A stretch of 64,000 nucleotides of DNA from an uncultured Rhizobiaceae bacterium (lineage in GTDB: Bacteria; Pseudomonadota; Alphaproteobacteria; Rhizobiales; Rhizobiaceae). Where the stretch lies: assembly GCA_951813045.1 (NCBI GenBank), contig CATOTF010000002.1, forward strand, positions 1,488,001 to 1,552,000, read 5' to 3'. Made by a program: the position numbers and the translations under genes. The stretch's first letter is position 1. Each line of letters starts with the position of its first letter. Below are positions 9,012 through 17,347 of this stretch, piece by piece. Under the pieces are notes generated by a model. It was not told the origin of the DNA. It did no database searches and saw nothing but the letters and a program-made list of their open reading frames with translations.

Positions 9012-9083
9012 AACGATGGAACCCTGGGCAGCCAGGACATCCTTCATTTCAGCAACAAATTCGCGTTTTTCCGCTCTTTCCAA
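8997..9083 (-). pseudogene. rplJ fragment (first 29 codons), duplicate
   Basis: The minus strand from the TTG at 9083 encodes the first 29 residues of L10 nearly as in the real gene. It then runs into the proline racemase stump. The TTG start and GGAGAGAC ribosome-binding site are preserved. It cannot make functional L10. Confidence 0.88.
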
Positions 9084-9389
9084 TTTGTCTCTCCAGTATG
9101 CCTCCCGGACATATCAGTGCCAACGCACAAAAGTGCTCAGGGGGCGGTTCGATTTCGCTACCATCGCTCAAATGAGCATTGGCAACAGTGGAACCCTGCC
9201 CCCTCGCAAACATACTGTTTTTGAGGCAAATCCGTTCGAACAGGCAGCATGAAATGCAGCCAAATGTTCTCACCGTCTGTGCGGGCAAATATTAAGGGAA
9301 ATTCCGAGGAAAACCCCACCAGCAGTCTTGGACAGGCCGCGCGATAAATTACGCGCAGTGCCTATAGCAGGGAATGGGGGGAATGCAAG
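9084..9389 (-). repeat. Second copy of the L10 leader (direct repeat, copy B with 8997-9083)
   Basis: This is the diverged duplicate of 3888-4190. The leader cores (9269-9286 and 9314-9333) are identical to those of the resident leader, while the intervening loop and the downstream linker carry substitutions and small indels. Similarity ends about 40 bases before the stop of the upstream minus-strand NACHT gene, so that gene's transcript would run into this RNA. Whether it still binds the L10 complex cannot be told by reading. Confidence 0.85.
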
Positions 9390-9430
9390 AGTGGAATGGA
9401 GGTGGCCAGCCCTTGAGACGAATTTAACTT

Positions 9431-12166
9431 CTATTCGTCAGCATCCCTTTCCCTCAACCACTTTTTCCAACGCTCATAGGCTTCGTGTTCGGGGATCTTT
9501 ACCGTTGGCCAATGGTCAGGTCTGGGCATGTCCTCCGGCAATTGCGTGCTCGCATCACCAAAACTTCGCGCCACACTATCGACATCAAGGTATTGTGCAC
9601 TGGTAAAATCAGCGAAAACCAGTAGCGAGTCCGAAAAATTGGCGCTACTGGTTTTCGCCTCGCTCAAGTCCGTCCCGTTCAGGTGCGCCTCGCTCAAGTC
9701 CGCCCCGTTCAGGTTCGCCCCTCTCAGATCCGAATGAAAAAGATCCAAGTACTGTAAATTCGCATTGCTTTCTTTCACACCCCAGAAAAAATACCCCAAT
9801 ACGGCCCTAGGCACAGTTTCGCTGAATGTTGTGGCGTGTAGCGATTCAAGAAAATGGCGCGGTGCATTTAGGCTAGACCAATCCAGCATCACGAGTGTTT
9901 CTTTGTCTTTTTCGCCCATTAAAATAGCGATAGCGTTGAGAACAGCAACAAGCGCAAGCCGCGCATTGCGTTCAAAGGCCTGAGCTTGCAGCCAGCTTTC
10001 CGTCCCAAGCCTGTGCGCAGGCAAGCCGTTCACAATCACCCAGTTAAGAACCTTGGTTAATCTGACTTTCAACTTTTCTAGTTCATTGATGTTCAATTGC
10101 CTCAATTCATCGCGCAGAAACGGCAGCATCCATTCGGTCACCTGCTGGGGACCAGCCAGTTTAAGCCATAGCTCTGCAAATTGTTCCATTGGTAAGATTT
10201 TCGCCCTGCCAGATATCCGCAATAAAGCGCAACTGGCGAGATATTCGCCAAAACTTTTATGGATGAATTCGAAACCCTGATTTTGGTCGACTTCATCTCG
10301 GGTATAGAATTGCATCGCGACATTCTTCAGGCTTGCGGAATCAATATTTTCCTGATGTTCAAAATCCACCCCGCCGTGGCGTTTTCTAATGCCGGTAAAA
10401 TCGGCCTCGGATCCTGTGCGCCCGCCCCCATGCCAGATGGCAAGCCCAAGACATTCCATCAAAAAGAAAAAGTCATCCTCTTCAATGCCTGCCTTTAGCT
10501 CCAGTTCCTTTTGTTTCTTGTCCCGCTCGTGCACGCGGCGAAAAAGCGCTTTGTAAATCTGATTGCGGGTGAGGTTGCCTTCTTCCAGGGTTGGCGTGGC
10601 ATAACCTGAATAAATCAGTAGAAAGAACAACAGGGGTTCCGAAGTGAGATCATCAAGGTTCTCCATGCCTAACGCTGCAGGACGGGCGGTTTCGTCCGGT
10701 TTCGTGACGCGGCACCAGTTGTCCCAATAGGTCTCCCGGTGGTCTTGCTCTGCAAGTTCCCGACCAGATTGCAATTCATCATCATCCGGCAACTCAGATT
10801 CGTCATTGCCCATTTGTAAGCAATGGGCATTGAGTTTTATCAACGGCATGACATGCAGCAGAGCGGTGCCGGGCAATCCCGCATCCTTAAACGCACTGGC
10901 AACAGCGCTGGACCGGCCAAGCACCAGCGCTTTTACAGATACACCCAGCCCCTGATTGTAAAGCCCCAGAAAGCGAGATACATTGGTGATAAATTGCTGC
11001 GCTTCTTTTTCAGCCCTATCATCTTCGCGGGCAATTTCATCCAGCCCGTCGAATACAAACAGAATACGCCGGTGAGATTTTCCAATACTATCCAGCGGGC
11101 TGAAGCCAAGGCCCGCACCACTCCGCTCATGTTCAAAATGGCCTTCGAGGCGACTTTTCAAATCGCCTACGGTTTCCAAATGCTGCAACGGTACAAAGGC
11201 AACATGCCATTGACCGGAATGGGCGGCATCGACGGCCAATAAACGGGCAAATGAGGATTTGCCGCTACCCGGCCCACCGGCTATCGCCCGTAATGTATCC
11301 GACTTGTCATCCGCATCGAGCCAGGATTTAACGCAATCTTCCAGCCAGGCAACATGGGCAATGCGCCTGGTTTTATGAGCATCCAACTTATGGCGCCCAA
11401 TCTCCAATTGCTGTCCAAAAACATCGTCCTCATCTTCGTTTTCAGCCGGTGTCACCGGCACATATTCGTGATAGGCACAGCGCAGAGGCGTAAACACCTT
11501 GCGCAAGGTTATGCCACTGTCTTTCTCCTGTCCGAACAGCGGTTTGCTTGTCACTTCATGATCAACCCACGCCGCATGGCTCTGCCATGCCTGATCATGT
11601 TTCAGCCCTTCAAGAACAGGACCAGTCGTTGCCGCCTCAACATCATTACGAAAATCGGAAGATGTTGCATCAGTCCACACATCGAAAATTGCAGCCCGAA
11701 TACTTTGATCAAGTAAACGGCCTAATTGATCTGCCGAATGCGATGCTTCCGGGTCGGTGCGTGCAATGAAATCGGGAAATTCTTTCCTCAATTCCTGATA
11801 AAGAGGAAACCCGGCTGGATCACTTAGATGGCTGATTAAATAACTTGGGTTCTTTGCGCGGCTGAAGATTGGTTCAACTGTATCTTCAAGTTCTTTGATC
11901 AGTTCTTCTTCCAACAAGTCTGCAATTTGATTGTTGCCAAGTGTGTTCGTCAGTGCCTGAAGAAGCACTTTACGCCAGAATATTGCGGCCCTTTGTTCAC
12001 GGCTTGGGTTCGCCGGCATATAAGCATCAAATGCTTCATAGAATTGCACGGATGCACTAAGGTACTTACCCGACTTTAAGGCGATCAGCGCTTTTGCAAG
12101 CTTAACCAGCGATTGTTTTTTGAAGCCCTCTGGCTTGGAAAATTCCAGCTTAAATGTCGCACTCAT
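9431..12166 (-). CDS. NACHT-type STAND NTPase with C-terminal pentapeptide repeats
   Basis: This is a 911-residue protein. The N-terminal 290 residues are helical and unrecognised. A NACHT NTPase follows, with Walker A GGPGSGKSS (about 297-305) and Walker B ILFVFDGLDEI (about 367-377, with the DGLDE typical of NACHT). A long helical region (about 430-790) comes next. A short run of pentapeptide repeats (A(D/N)LxG-like: LRGANLNGADLSEAHLNGTD, about 810-850) precedes a charged tail. There is no signal peptide. STAND NTPases of this kind are signalling switches, and several bacterial NACHT families act in antiphage defence. No toxin-like effector is visible. It stands alone, with a 265-base AT-rich upstream region and the duplicated L10 leader directly downstream, inside the accessory block. 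Confidence 0.85.
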   Translation of the reverse strand: MSATFKLEFSKPEGFKKQSLVKLAKALIALKSGKYLSASVQFYEAFDAYMPANPSREQRAAIFWRKVLLQALTNTLGNNQIADLLEEELIKELEDTVEPIFSRAKNPSYLISHLSDPAGFPLYQELRKEFPDFIARTDPEASHSADQLGRLLDQSIRAAIFDVWTDATSSDFRNDVEAATTGPVLEGLKHDQAWQSHAAWVDHEVTSKPLFGQEKDSGITLRKVFTPLRCAYHEYVPVTPAENEDEDDVFGQQLEIGRHKLDAHKTRRIAHVAWLEDCVKSWLDADDKSDTLRAIAGGPGSGKSSFARLLAVDAAHSGQWHVAFVPLQHLETVGDLKSRLEGHFEHERSGAGLGFSPLDSIGKSHRRILFVFDGLDEIAREDDRAEKEAQQFITNVSRFLGLYNQGLGVSVKALVLGRSSAVASAFKDAGLPGTALLHVMPLIKLNAHCLQMGNDESELPDDDELQSGRELAEQDHRETYWDNWCRVTKPDETARPAALGMENLDDLTSEPLLFFLLIYSGYATPTLEEGNLTRNQIYKALFRRVHERDKKQKELELKAGIEEDDFFFLMECLGLAIWHGGGRTGSEADFTGIRKRHGGVDFEHQENIDSASLKNVAMQFYTRDEVDQNQGFEFIHKSFGEYLASCALLRISGRAKILPMEQFAELWLKLAGPQQVTEWMLPFLRDELRQLNINELEKLKVRLTKVLNWVIVNGLPAHRLGTESWLQAQAFERNARLALVAVLNAIAILMGEKDKETLVMLDWSSLNAPRHFLESLHATTFSETVPRAVLGYFFWGVKESNANLQYLDLFHSDLRGANLNGADLSEAHLNGTDLSEAKTSSANFSDSLLVFADFTSAQYLDVDSVARSFGDASTQLPEDMPRPDHWPTVKIPEHEAYERWKKWLRERDADE

Positions 12167-12376
12167 ACATTACCCTCATACCCACTTCAATATGTTTGAA
12201 TGACAATTAAACAATAGAAATAAAGAACAAACAAGTATTAGAAAGTGCGATGCACTCCGCTAAATCATGAGCCTTGGTAAATTATGAACAACTCCGAAAA
12301 AATCGAAACTCTAAATAGGAATCAAGTTTGGATTTACCAGTTTATAATCATCCCGCTCAATTATATTGGCAAATCA

Positions 12377-12402
12377 GCACCGCTCAACATGTTGAGCGGT
12401 GC
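12377..12402 (-). terminator. Perfect 26-base palindrome downstream of the isochorismatase-family gene
   Basis: GCACCGCTCAACATGTTGAGCGGTGC is fully self-complementary and lies 30 bases past the stop of the minus-strand gene. The flanking 14-base unit GCGATAGTTTAATT is tandemly repeated (12401-12428). It probably terminates transcription, although its T-run is poor. Confidence 0.6.
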
Positions 12403-12431
12403 GATAGTTTAATTGCGATAGTTTAATTATG

Positions 12432-13262
12432 TCAGCTGGCCGTTCTTATTTTCTCCACGACTTCCTCGGTTGACCAAACGGCGTTGGCAACGAAGCGAAA
12501 GTTGGTGAGCGCGGCCAGATATCCATCACCTTCTGGCACGATGGCGGCGGCTGTTGCGTCCTTGACCACGGCGACTTCAAAACCCTGTTCAACCAACTCA
12601 CGCATATGAGATTCGGTGCACAGGTTGGCAGACATTCCAGACAGGATAACCTGATCCACACCGCGCTTACGCAATTGCAGCGACAGATCGTTCGTATCAT
12701 TGCCGTAGACTTTGTGCGGCGAGGTTACGATGGTTTCACCGTCATCGATGTATTTCTTATATTGAGGCATCCAGTCGGCGCCTGAGTTTTCGAAACCCTC
12801 GAGGTCGAGCGCGCTCTTACGGTCGAACATGCCGATTTTATGCATCAACTTTTCAAGCGTTCCCTCAAACTTCCACCCGTGATCGGTCGGATAGTAATAG
12901 TGAGGCGAAACAGCCACAGTCATCTGCGCAGCTTTTGCGGTTTTGAACAGTGTTTCAATATTTTCGACGGTGTTGTGTTCGGTAACCGATTTGCCAACGA
13001 CGGCCCAGGTTACACCCTTGGGGCTCAGAAAATCGATTTGCGGGTCAGTCACCACCAATGCTGCACGACTAAGATCGAGCTTCATATTGGAGGGTGGCAG
13101 AGTCGGATTTTCGGGGTCAGCATAAGGGTTGGCAGCGTTTGCAGCTGATGCTGCTGTACCACCAACAACTGTCGCAGCGGCGGCTGCGGTTGCCATTACA
13201 CCGCCGCGCAATGCCGCGCGCCGGGAGACGTTTTCTGGGTTATGGTCATGATTATCGCACAT
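12432..13262 (-). CDS. Tat-exported isochorismatase-family cysteine hydrolase
   Basis: The mature region has the isochorismatase-like fold: VVTDPQIDFLSP (general acid Asp), a Lys in VGKSV, and the nucleophile Cys in LSGMSANLCTESH. These are the usual Asp-Lys-Cys triad positions of nicotinamidase/isochorismatase-type amidohydrolases. The N-terminus carries a twin-arginine signal (SRRAALRGG, an Ala-rich core, then an AxA site), so it probably acts in the periplasm. The start is taken at ATG 13262, preceded by GGAG, rather than ten codons upstream. It diverges from an AraC-family gene that is its likely regulator. The substrate is unknown. Confidence 0.85.
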   Translation of the reverse strand: MCDNHDHNPENVSRRAALRGGVMATAAAAATVVGGTAASAANAANPYADPENPTLPPSNMKLDLSRAALVVTDPQIDFLSPKGVTWAVVGKSVTEHNTVENIETLFKTAKAAQMTVAVSPHYYYPTDHGWKFEGTLEKLMHKIGMFDRKSALDLEGFENSGADWMPQYKKYIDDGETIVTSPHKVYGNDTNDLSLQLRKRGVDQVILSGMSANLCTESHMRELVEQGFEVAVVKDATAAAIVPEGDGYLAALTNFRFVANAVWSTEEVVEKIRTAS

Positions 13263-13371
13263 GCTAGTTTCTCCATGTTTCGTGTTGAACATTTGAAGAT
13301 TGACGTAAGGGACGTGCCTTTTCGTCCAGATTTCGACCTCACTGCAGAATAAAGGTGTCCAAACGTCCTAA

Positions 13372-14307
13372 ATGCGCCCAAGATCGGGCATGAGCTACGA
13401 ACACGTCTTTGATGAACTGGAAATATCGACCGAGCCATTTGCCCTTTGTGAACTCCGTGGCGCCTGTGATCTCGGTCTTGAAGGGGATTCGGCGGCTACC
13501 CTCCATTACATCCTGTCTGGAGAAGGTGAGATCACCATAAGGGGGCATTCAGCGGTACGGGTTTCAGTGGGTGACCTGGTGCTGGTCCCCGCGCTGCGGA
13601 GCCATGCGTTGCACAGTTTCGGTGAAACCACAGATCCGATGCCCGAATGCAAACCCGCCGCCCTTAAGCTGGCACATATTCTCGAAGAGAGCGGGGAGCA
13701 AACAGAAACCAAAAGCCAATTGGTGGCGCTTTGTGCCCACATAAATGTTGGCTTGCGGGGCGCACGTGATTTGATCTCCCTCATTCGCGAACCTCTGTTG
13801 GAACGGGTCAGGGCCGATAGTGTCATGAAGACACCTTTAAATGCATTATTGCAGGAGATTTCAAACCCGCGACTGGGCAGCCGCGCGATGATACGAATGC
13901 TTTTGACACAATGTATGATCGAGCTTTTGCGCCGGAGGATCATAGCACAGGACGAAAGGCTCGGCTGGATGGCAGCATTGAAGGACCAGCTGGTTTGGGA
14001 TGCGCTTAGGGCGATGTTGGATTCACCAGGAGACCCGCATACCGTCGATAGCCTTGCTGCCATCGTTGGCATGAGCCGTTCAGCATTTGCCAAACGGTTT
14101 TCAGATTCATACGGCAGCGGGCCGATGGACCTGCTTAGGGATCTGCGCATGAAAATGGCCGGTTCTCTTTTGCGCGACACCGCAATGCCGGTAAAGCGGA
14201 TCGCGGAAATCGTCGGGTTTTCCAGCAGAAGCGCATTCAGCAGAATGTTTGAAATTAAAACGGGTCAAAGCCCAAGAGAATTCCGCAACAGTGGCGGTGA
14301 TGGATAA
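13372..14307 (+). CDS. AraC-family transcriptional regulator
   Basis: The N-terminal half is a cupin-type ligand domain (LHYILSGEGEITIRG, then a short barrel motif VGDLVLVPALRSHALHSFG). The C-terminal 100 residues are the double helix-turn-helix of AraC proteins (VDSLAAIVGMSRSAFAKRF and MPVKRIAEIVGFSSRSAFSRMFE). The total of about 305-311 residues is typical. ATG 13390 is an alternative start. It is transcribed divergently from the isochorismatase-family gene across about 110 bases, a common regulator-target arrangement. Confidence 0.88.
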   Translation: MRPRSGMSYEHVFDELEISTEPFALCELRGACDLGLEGDSAATLHYILSGEGEITIRGHSAVRVSVGDLVLVPALRSHALHSFGETTDPMPECKPAALKLAHILEESGEQTETKSQLVALCAHINVGLRGARDLISLIREPLLERVRADSVMKTPLNALLQEISNPRLGSRAMIRMLLTQCMIELLRRRIIAQDERLGWMAALKDQLVWDALRAMLDSPGDPHTVDSLAAIVGMSRSAFAKRFSDSYGSGPMDLLRDLRMKMAGSLLRDTAMPVKRIAEIVGFSSRSAFSRMFEIKTGQSPREFRNSGGDG

Positions 14308-14317
14308 TCGTTTCCGG

Positions 14318-14614
14318 CTTGTAACACTTTTGGTCGTCCGACGACCATCCAATACTCCAACCTCATGATCACCACGCCGGACAGTATATCTCCAATTGTC
14401 ACCCAAGCAGATTGCATGCCGCATCGCGAAGTGTGACTTCAGCACCATGTTCCGACAGCAGCGCGATTGAGAATACGGTCATGTTGGCGACGCTGTGTTC
14501 AAATCCGGCGAGGATTAAGACGAAGAAACACCAAATTACAATAGTGTATTTTGCCGTTTCGTCTTTCTTTCGTACCCCCGCCCTAAGCGTGAGGCATACG
14601 AACCAGTTGCACAA
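14318..14614 (-). pseudogene. Formate/nitrite channel (FNT) gene remnant
   Basis: The minus strand encodes CNWFVCLTLRAGVRKKDETA, GFEHSVANMTVFSIALLSEH and DAACNLLG. After a frameshift near 14400 it continues TIGDILSGVVIM and VVGRP. Every piece aligns with the C-terminal 100 residues of the intact FNT gene at 15379-16176, with many substitutions. The N-terminal half and any start codon are missing. The remnant and the intact gene flank the FecR-domain gene and lie in the same orientation. Confidence 0.85.
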
Positions 14615-14669
14615 TTACCATCATAGGTACACAATACTGATTGTACGTAAGCCAACTTAGGTGTTGTAC

Positions 14670-15317
14670 ATGAGAAATCCTATTAGAATCTTCCTGACAT
14701 TAATTTTTGTTGGCACGATGTACGGCCCATCTGTGCAGGCCCAACAGGCTGCTGGTCAAGTCGAGCGTCAAAAAGGTACCGCCATCCGCATCACCGCCGA
14801 TACCACTAGTGAACTGTCGCAAGGTAGCCAGGTCTTCGTCGGTGACGAAATTAGCACTGGTCCGGACGCGCGGCTTCTGATCCGTTTCGATGACGAATCG
14901 AAACTTACCTTGTCTGGGAATACACGCATTACCATCGACCAGTTTGTCTATGAACCAGACGGCACATCGAGCCAGGCATTGATGATGCTCACCGGGATAT
15001 TCCGCTTTGCCTCCGGTGGAATAGCCAAAGCATCACCACGTGACGTTGCCTTCTCCACGCCGGTTGCGACAATCGGTATCCGCGGCACAGTGTTCGTCGG
15101 TGGTGTACTAACTGTTGGAATGCCTGTCGGTCAGTCACACTACGGCTTCCAGATCAGCGAAGGCGCAATCGAGGTGATTTCGCCCGGTGGCTCAGTTGTT
15201 CTTGACGAGCCGGGGGAAGGTACATTCCTGCCGCTCGACGGGGTTGCAGCACCAACCGCCGTGCGCCAATGGTCCGCTGAGGTAGCTGCCGAGGCGGTGG
15301 ATGCATTGGCATTCTAA
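14670..15317 (+). CDS. FecR-domain secreted protein
   Basis: The 215-residue protein has an N-terminal signal peptide (IRIFLTLIFVGTMY, cleavage around VQA-QQ) and a FecR-type beta-rich domain. That domain is recognisable by LSQGSQVFVGDEISTGPDAR, LLIRFDDESKLTLSGNTRI and ATIGIRGTVFVGG. In such stand-alone proteins the domain is thought to bind surface polymers or partner proteins; no FecI or TonB receptor is nearby. ATG 14670, with AGG upstream, is preferred over the GTG three codons before. It sits between the broken and intact FNT genes on the opposite strand. Confidence 0.82.
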   Translation: MRNPIRIFLTLIFVGTMYGPSVQAQQAAGQVERQKGTAIRITADTTSELSQGSQVFVGDEISTGPDARLLIRFDDESKLTLSGNTRITIDQFVYEPDGTSSQALMMLTGIFRFASGGIAKASPRDVAFSTPVATIGIRGTVFVGGVLTVGMPVGQSHYGFQISEGAIEVISPGGSVVLDEPGEGTFLPLDGVAAPTAVRQWSAEVAAEAVDALAF

Positions 15318-15378
15318 CTGTTGAATCCAAGTGTCCATTGAGTGTGCATAGGGTCACAATGCTCCAAAGAAACGCGTT

Positions 15379-16176
15379 CTATTCGGATGTATCCTCACCC
15401 AAATCCCTTGGCCGCCCGGCAATCACCCAATATCCCACCCCCATTATGATTACACCCGACAACGTGTTTCCAATTGTCACCCAGAGCAAATTATAGGCCG
15501 CGCCACCTACGGTCACTTCCGGGCCGTGTTCTGATAGCAGCGCGATCGAGAACACTGTCATATTAGCGACGCTGTGTTCAAAACCTGCGGTAATGAAGGC
15601 GAAGAGGCACCAGAATATTATGATGCATTTCGCCGTATCATCTTTCGTTCGTGCGCCCGCCCAGAGCGCCAGACACACAAGCCAGTTGCACAGCATGCCG
15701 CGCGCGATGAGTTCAATGGGCGTGCCGGACATCTTTTTGTAAGCGACAGCATGCAACAGGTCCGCCCCGCCGGCTTGCAGCACAATGCCCCCACCACCAG
15801 TGACGAACAGGATGCCCAGCAGAACTGAACCTACCAGATTACCGGACCAAGTTGCCCCCCAGCACTTGAATAGATCACCGGTCGACGACGCGCCGGTCAA
15901 CCGTCCAAAAGTCATATACATCGTGTGGCCGGTAAACAGGTCTGAGCCTGCGAACACAACCAGCGTGAGCGCGATGCCAAAGCTCATGCCCATTAGCAGG
16001 CCACGAAATTCTTCCGGTGCCGCCTGCCCTACGGAAAAAATCAGGATAATACCCAGCCCGACATAGGCCCCGGCCATCAGCGAAGATACCGCAAATGCAA
16101 GCGGGTCTTTTGAAAGGTGTTTGGCTTTGGCAACAGCCAGATCGGCAAATTGGCGTACGGATTCTTCTATGGTCAT
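15379..16176 (-). CDS. Formate/nitrite transporter family channel
   Basis: The 265-residue inner-membrane protein of the FNT family (FocA/NirC) has about six membrane helices. It shows the family segments SLMAGAYVGLGIIL, GSDLFTGHTMYM, NLVGSVLLG, CNWLVCLALW and GFEHSVANM. It is the last gene of the oxidase-like operon, starting within the stop of the preceding gene (ATGA). With a nitric-oxide-reductase-like oxidase upstream, nitrite is the more likely substrate, but this is inferred from context only. Confidence 0.88.
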   Translation of the reverse strand: MTIEESVRQFADLAVAKAKHLSKDPLAFAVSSLMAGAYVGLGIILIFSVGQAAPEEFRGLLMGMSFGIALTLVVFAGSDLFTGHTMYMTFGRLTGASSTGDLFKCWGATWSGNLVGSVLLGILFVTGGGGIVLQAGGADLLHAVAYKKMSGTPIELIARGMLCNWLVCLALWAGARTKDDTAKCIIIFWCLFAFITAGFEHSVANMTVFSIALLSEHGPEVTVGGAAYNLLWVTIGNTLSGVIIMGVGYWVIAGRPRDLGEDTSE

Positions 16177-16745
16177 AAATTTGCCGTTTGAAATTGGGCT
16201 TCATTTACTGTCCCATGTTGCGGGAGGAACAGCGGAACGGTCCAATAGATCGCGAGGCCTATTGCGGCAAACAAGAATCCATAGCCGAGTATTATCTGAT
16301 CGCTCTCCAAATAGGCGTTACACACGCGAACCGGGGAATGGGTGTATAAAAAGGCCATAAATCCGAGCATCGATAACGCCTGCGCCTTCAAAAACCCGCG
16401 CATGATCGGGTGGGCGCGTGGCCAGCCGAGCGCGAGTGCCGCACCAACACCCAAGGGCACGGAAATAAACTTTGCCAGTTCGACTGTTGTATTTTCCAAC
16501 GACGCGTCAATTGCCCTTGGCAACATCCAAAAGGCAATCGTGAAAATGGCAATTAACAGGGTACAAAACCCGCCCTTGTTCCATTCATGGCCGAAGGTCG
16601 ACCCCTTCGGCATCATCAGCCATCCACTCGCCGCCAATAACGGTAGGAGGACGAGCGTGTGCATGGCGGCGGATTGTTCAAGCGGTTCGCGAACAATCAC
16701 GCAGGTAACGAACAGCGCCAAACCAAGAAAGGCTTCCCTGTTCAT
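16173..16745 (-). CDS. Integral membrane protein of the oxidase/NOR-like operon
   Basis: I do not recognise a named family. The 190 residues form about five membrane helices (LALFVTCVIV, TLVLLPLLAASGWLMM, FCTLLIAIFTIAFWML, FISVPLGVGAALALG, ILGYGFLFAAIGLAIYW). It overlaps both the sco gene (ATGA at 16742-16745) and the fnt gene, so it is translated as part of the operon. The position after a SenC/SCO gene corresponds to orf1 of norSY-senC-orf1 operons described in ammonia oxidisers. An assembly or accessory role is inferred. Confidence 0.6.
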   Translation of the reverse strand: MNREAFLGLALFVTCVIVREPLEQSAAMHTLVLLPLLAASGWLMMPKGSTFGHEWNKGGFCTLLIAIFTIAFWMLPRAIDASLENTTVELAKFISVPLGVGAALALGWPRAHPIMRGFLKAQALSMLGFMAFLYTHSPVRVCNAYLESDQIILGYGFLFAAIGLAIYWTVPLFLPQHGTVNEAQFQTANL

Positions 16746-17347
16746 TGGCGCAGCGTTTTCGTTATTTCATTAAACGCACCGTCGATATCATCACTATCGA
16801 CAATCGCGACCAGCCGTGAATTGCGGTCAACGACATTCAGTGAAACGTTGTGTTCATACCCGCCATATTCATTGGGAATGACTTTAATACCGAATGACTT
16901 AAGTAGGTCCTGAAGGTCAGTTTTGTCCGGTCGCGCTATCGTCCACACCGCCCCATCGGCGGCATGAACCTTGCCGTATTGGGAAAGCTGCGCCACCTGA
17001 TCCGTTTCCGGGTCAAAACTAATCGACAGGAGTTTCACTTTATCAGCACCACCCAGTTTTACCACACGCTCGCGCAAGCGGGCAAGATCAGCCCCTGCCG
17101 ACTGGCAAATTGTAGGGCATGTCGTGTAGATAAATTCGACGACCTTTATCTTGCCGTCATCGGCACCGAACTTCTCGATTTGGCCACTCATCGTTTGGAG
17201 TTCGACATCGGGAATGCGTGGATTTTCAAGCGCCACATGCACCCGTCGCGCCCCTTCTGCGGTCACAACCTGCAAGCCCGCGGTCGCCTGCCAAAGGGCA
17301 AATACCCCAAGGCAAGTGGCAGCCACGCTGGCGGCGAGGGCTTTCAT
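16742..17347 (-). CDS. SCO1/SenC-family copper chaperone
   Basis: The 201-residue thioredoxin-fold protein is anchored by an N-terminal helix (ALAASVAATCLGVFALW). It carries the copper-binding CxxxC in TTCPTICQSAG and a conserved downstream His in GGYEHN. SCO proteins deliver copper to the CuA centre of subunit II of heme-copper oxidases, and a CuA-containing subunit gene is upstream in this operon. The start is ATG 17347, immediately after the norS stop. Confidence 0.88.
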   Translation of the reverse strand: MKALAASVAATCLGVFALWQATAGLQVVTAEGARRVHVALENPRIPDVELQTMSGQIEKFGADDGKIKVVEFIYTTCPTICQSAGADLARLRERVVKLGGADKVKLLSISFDPETDQVAQLSQYGKVHAADGAVWTIARPDKTDLQDLLKSFGIKVIPNEYGGYEHNVSLNVVDRNSRLVAIVDSDDIDGAFNEITKTLRQ

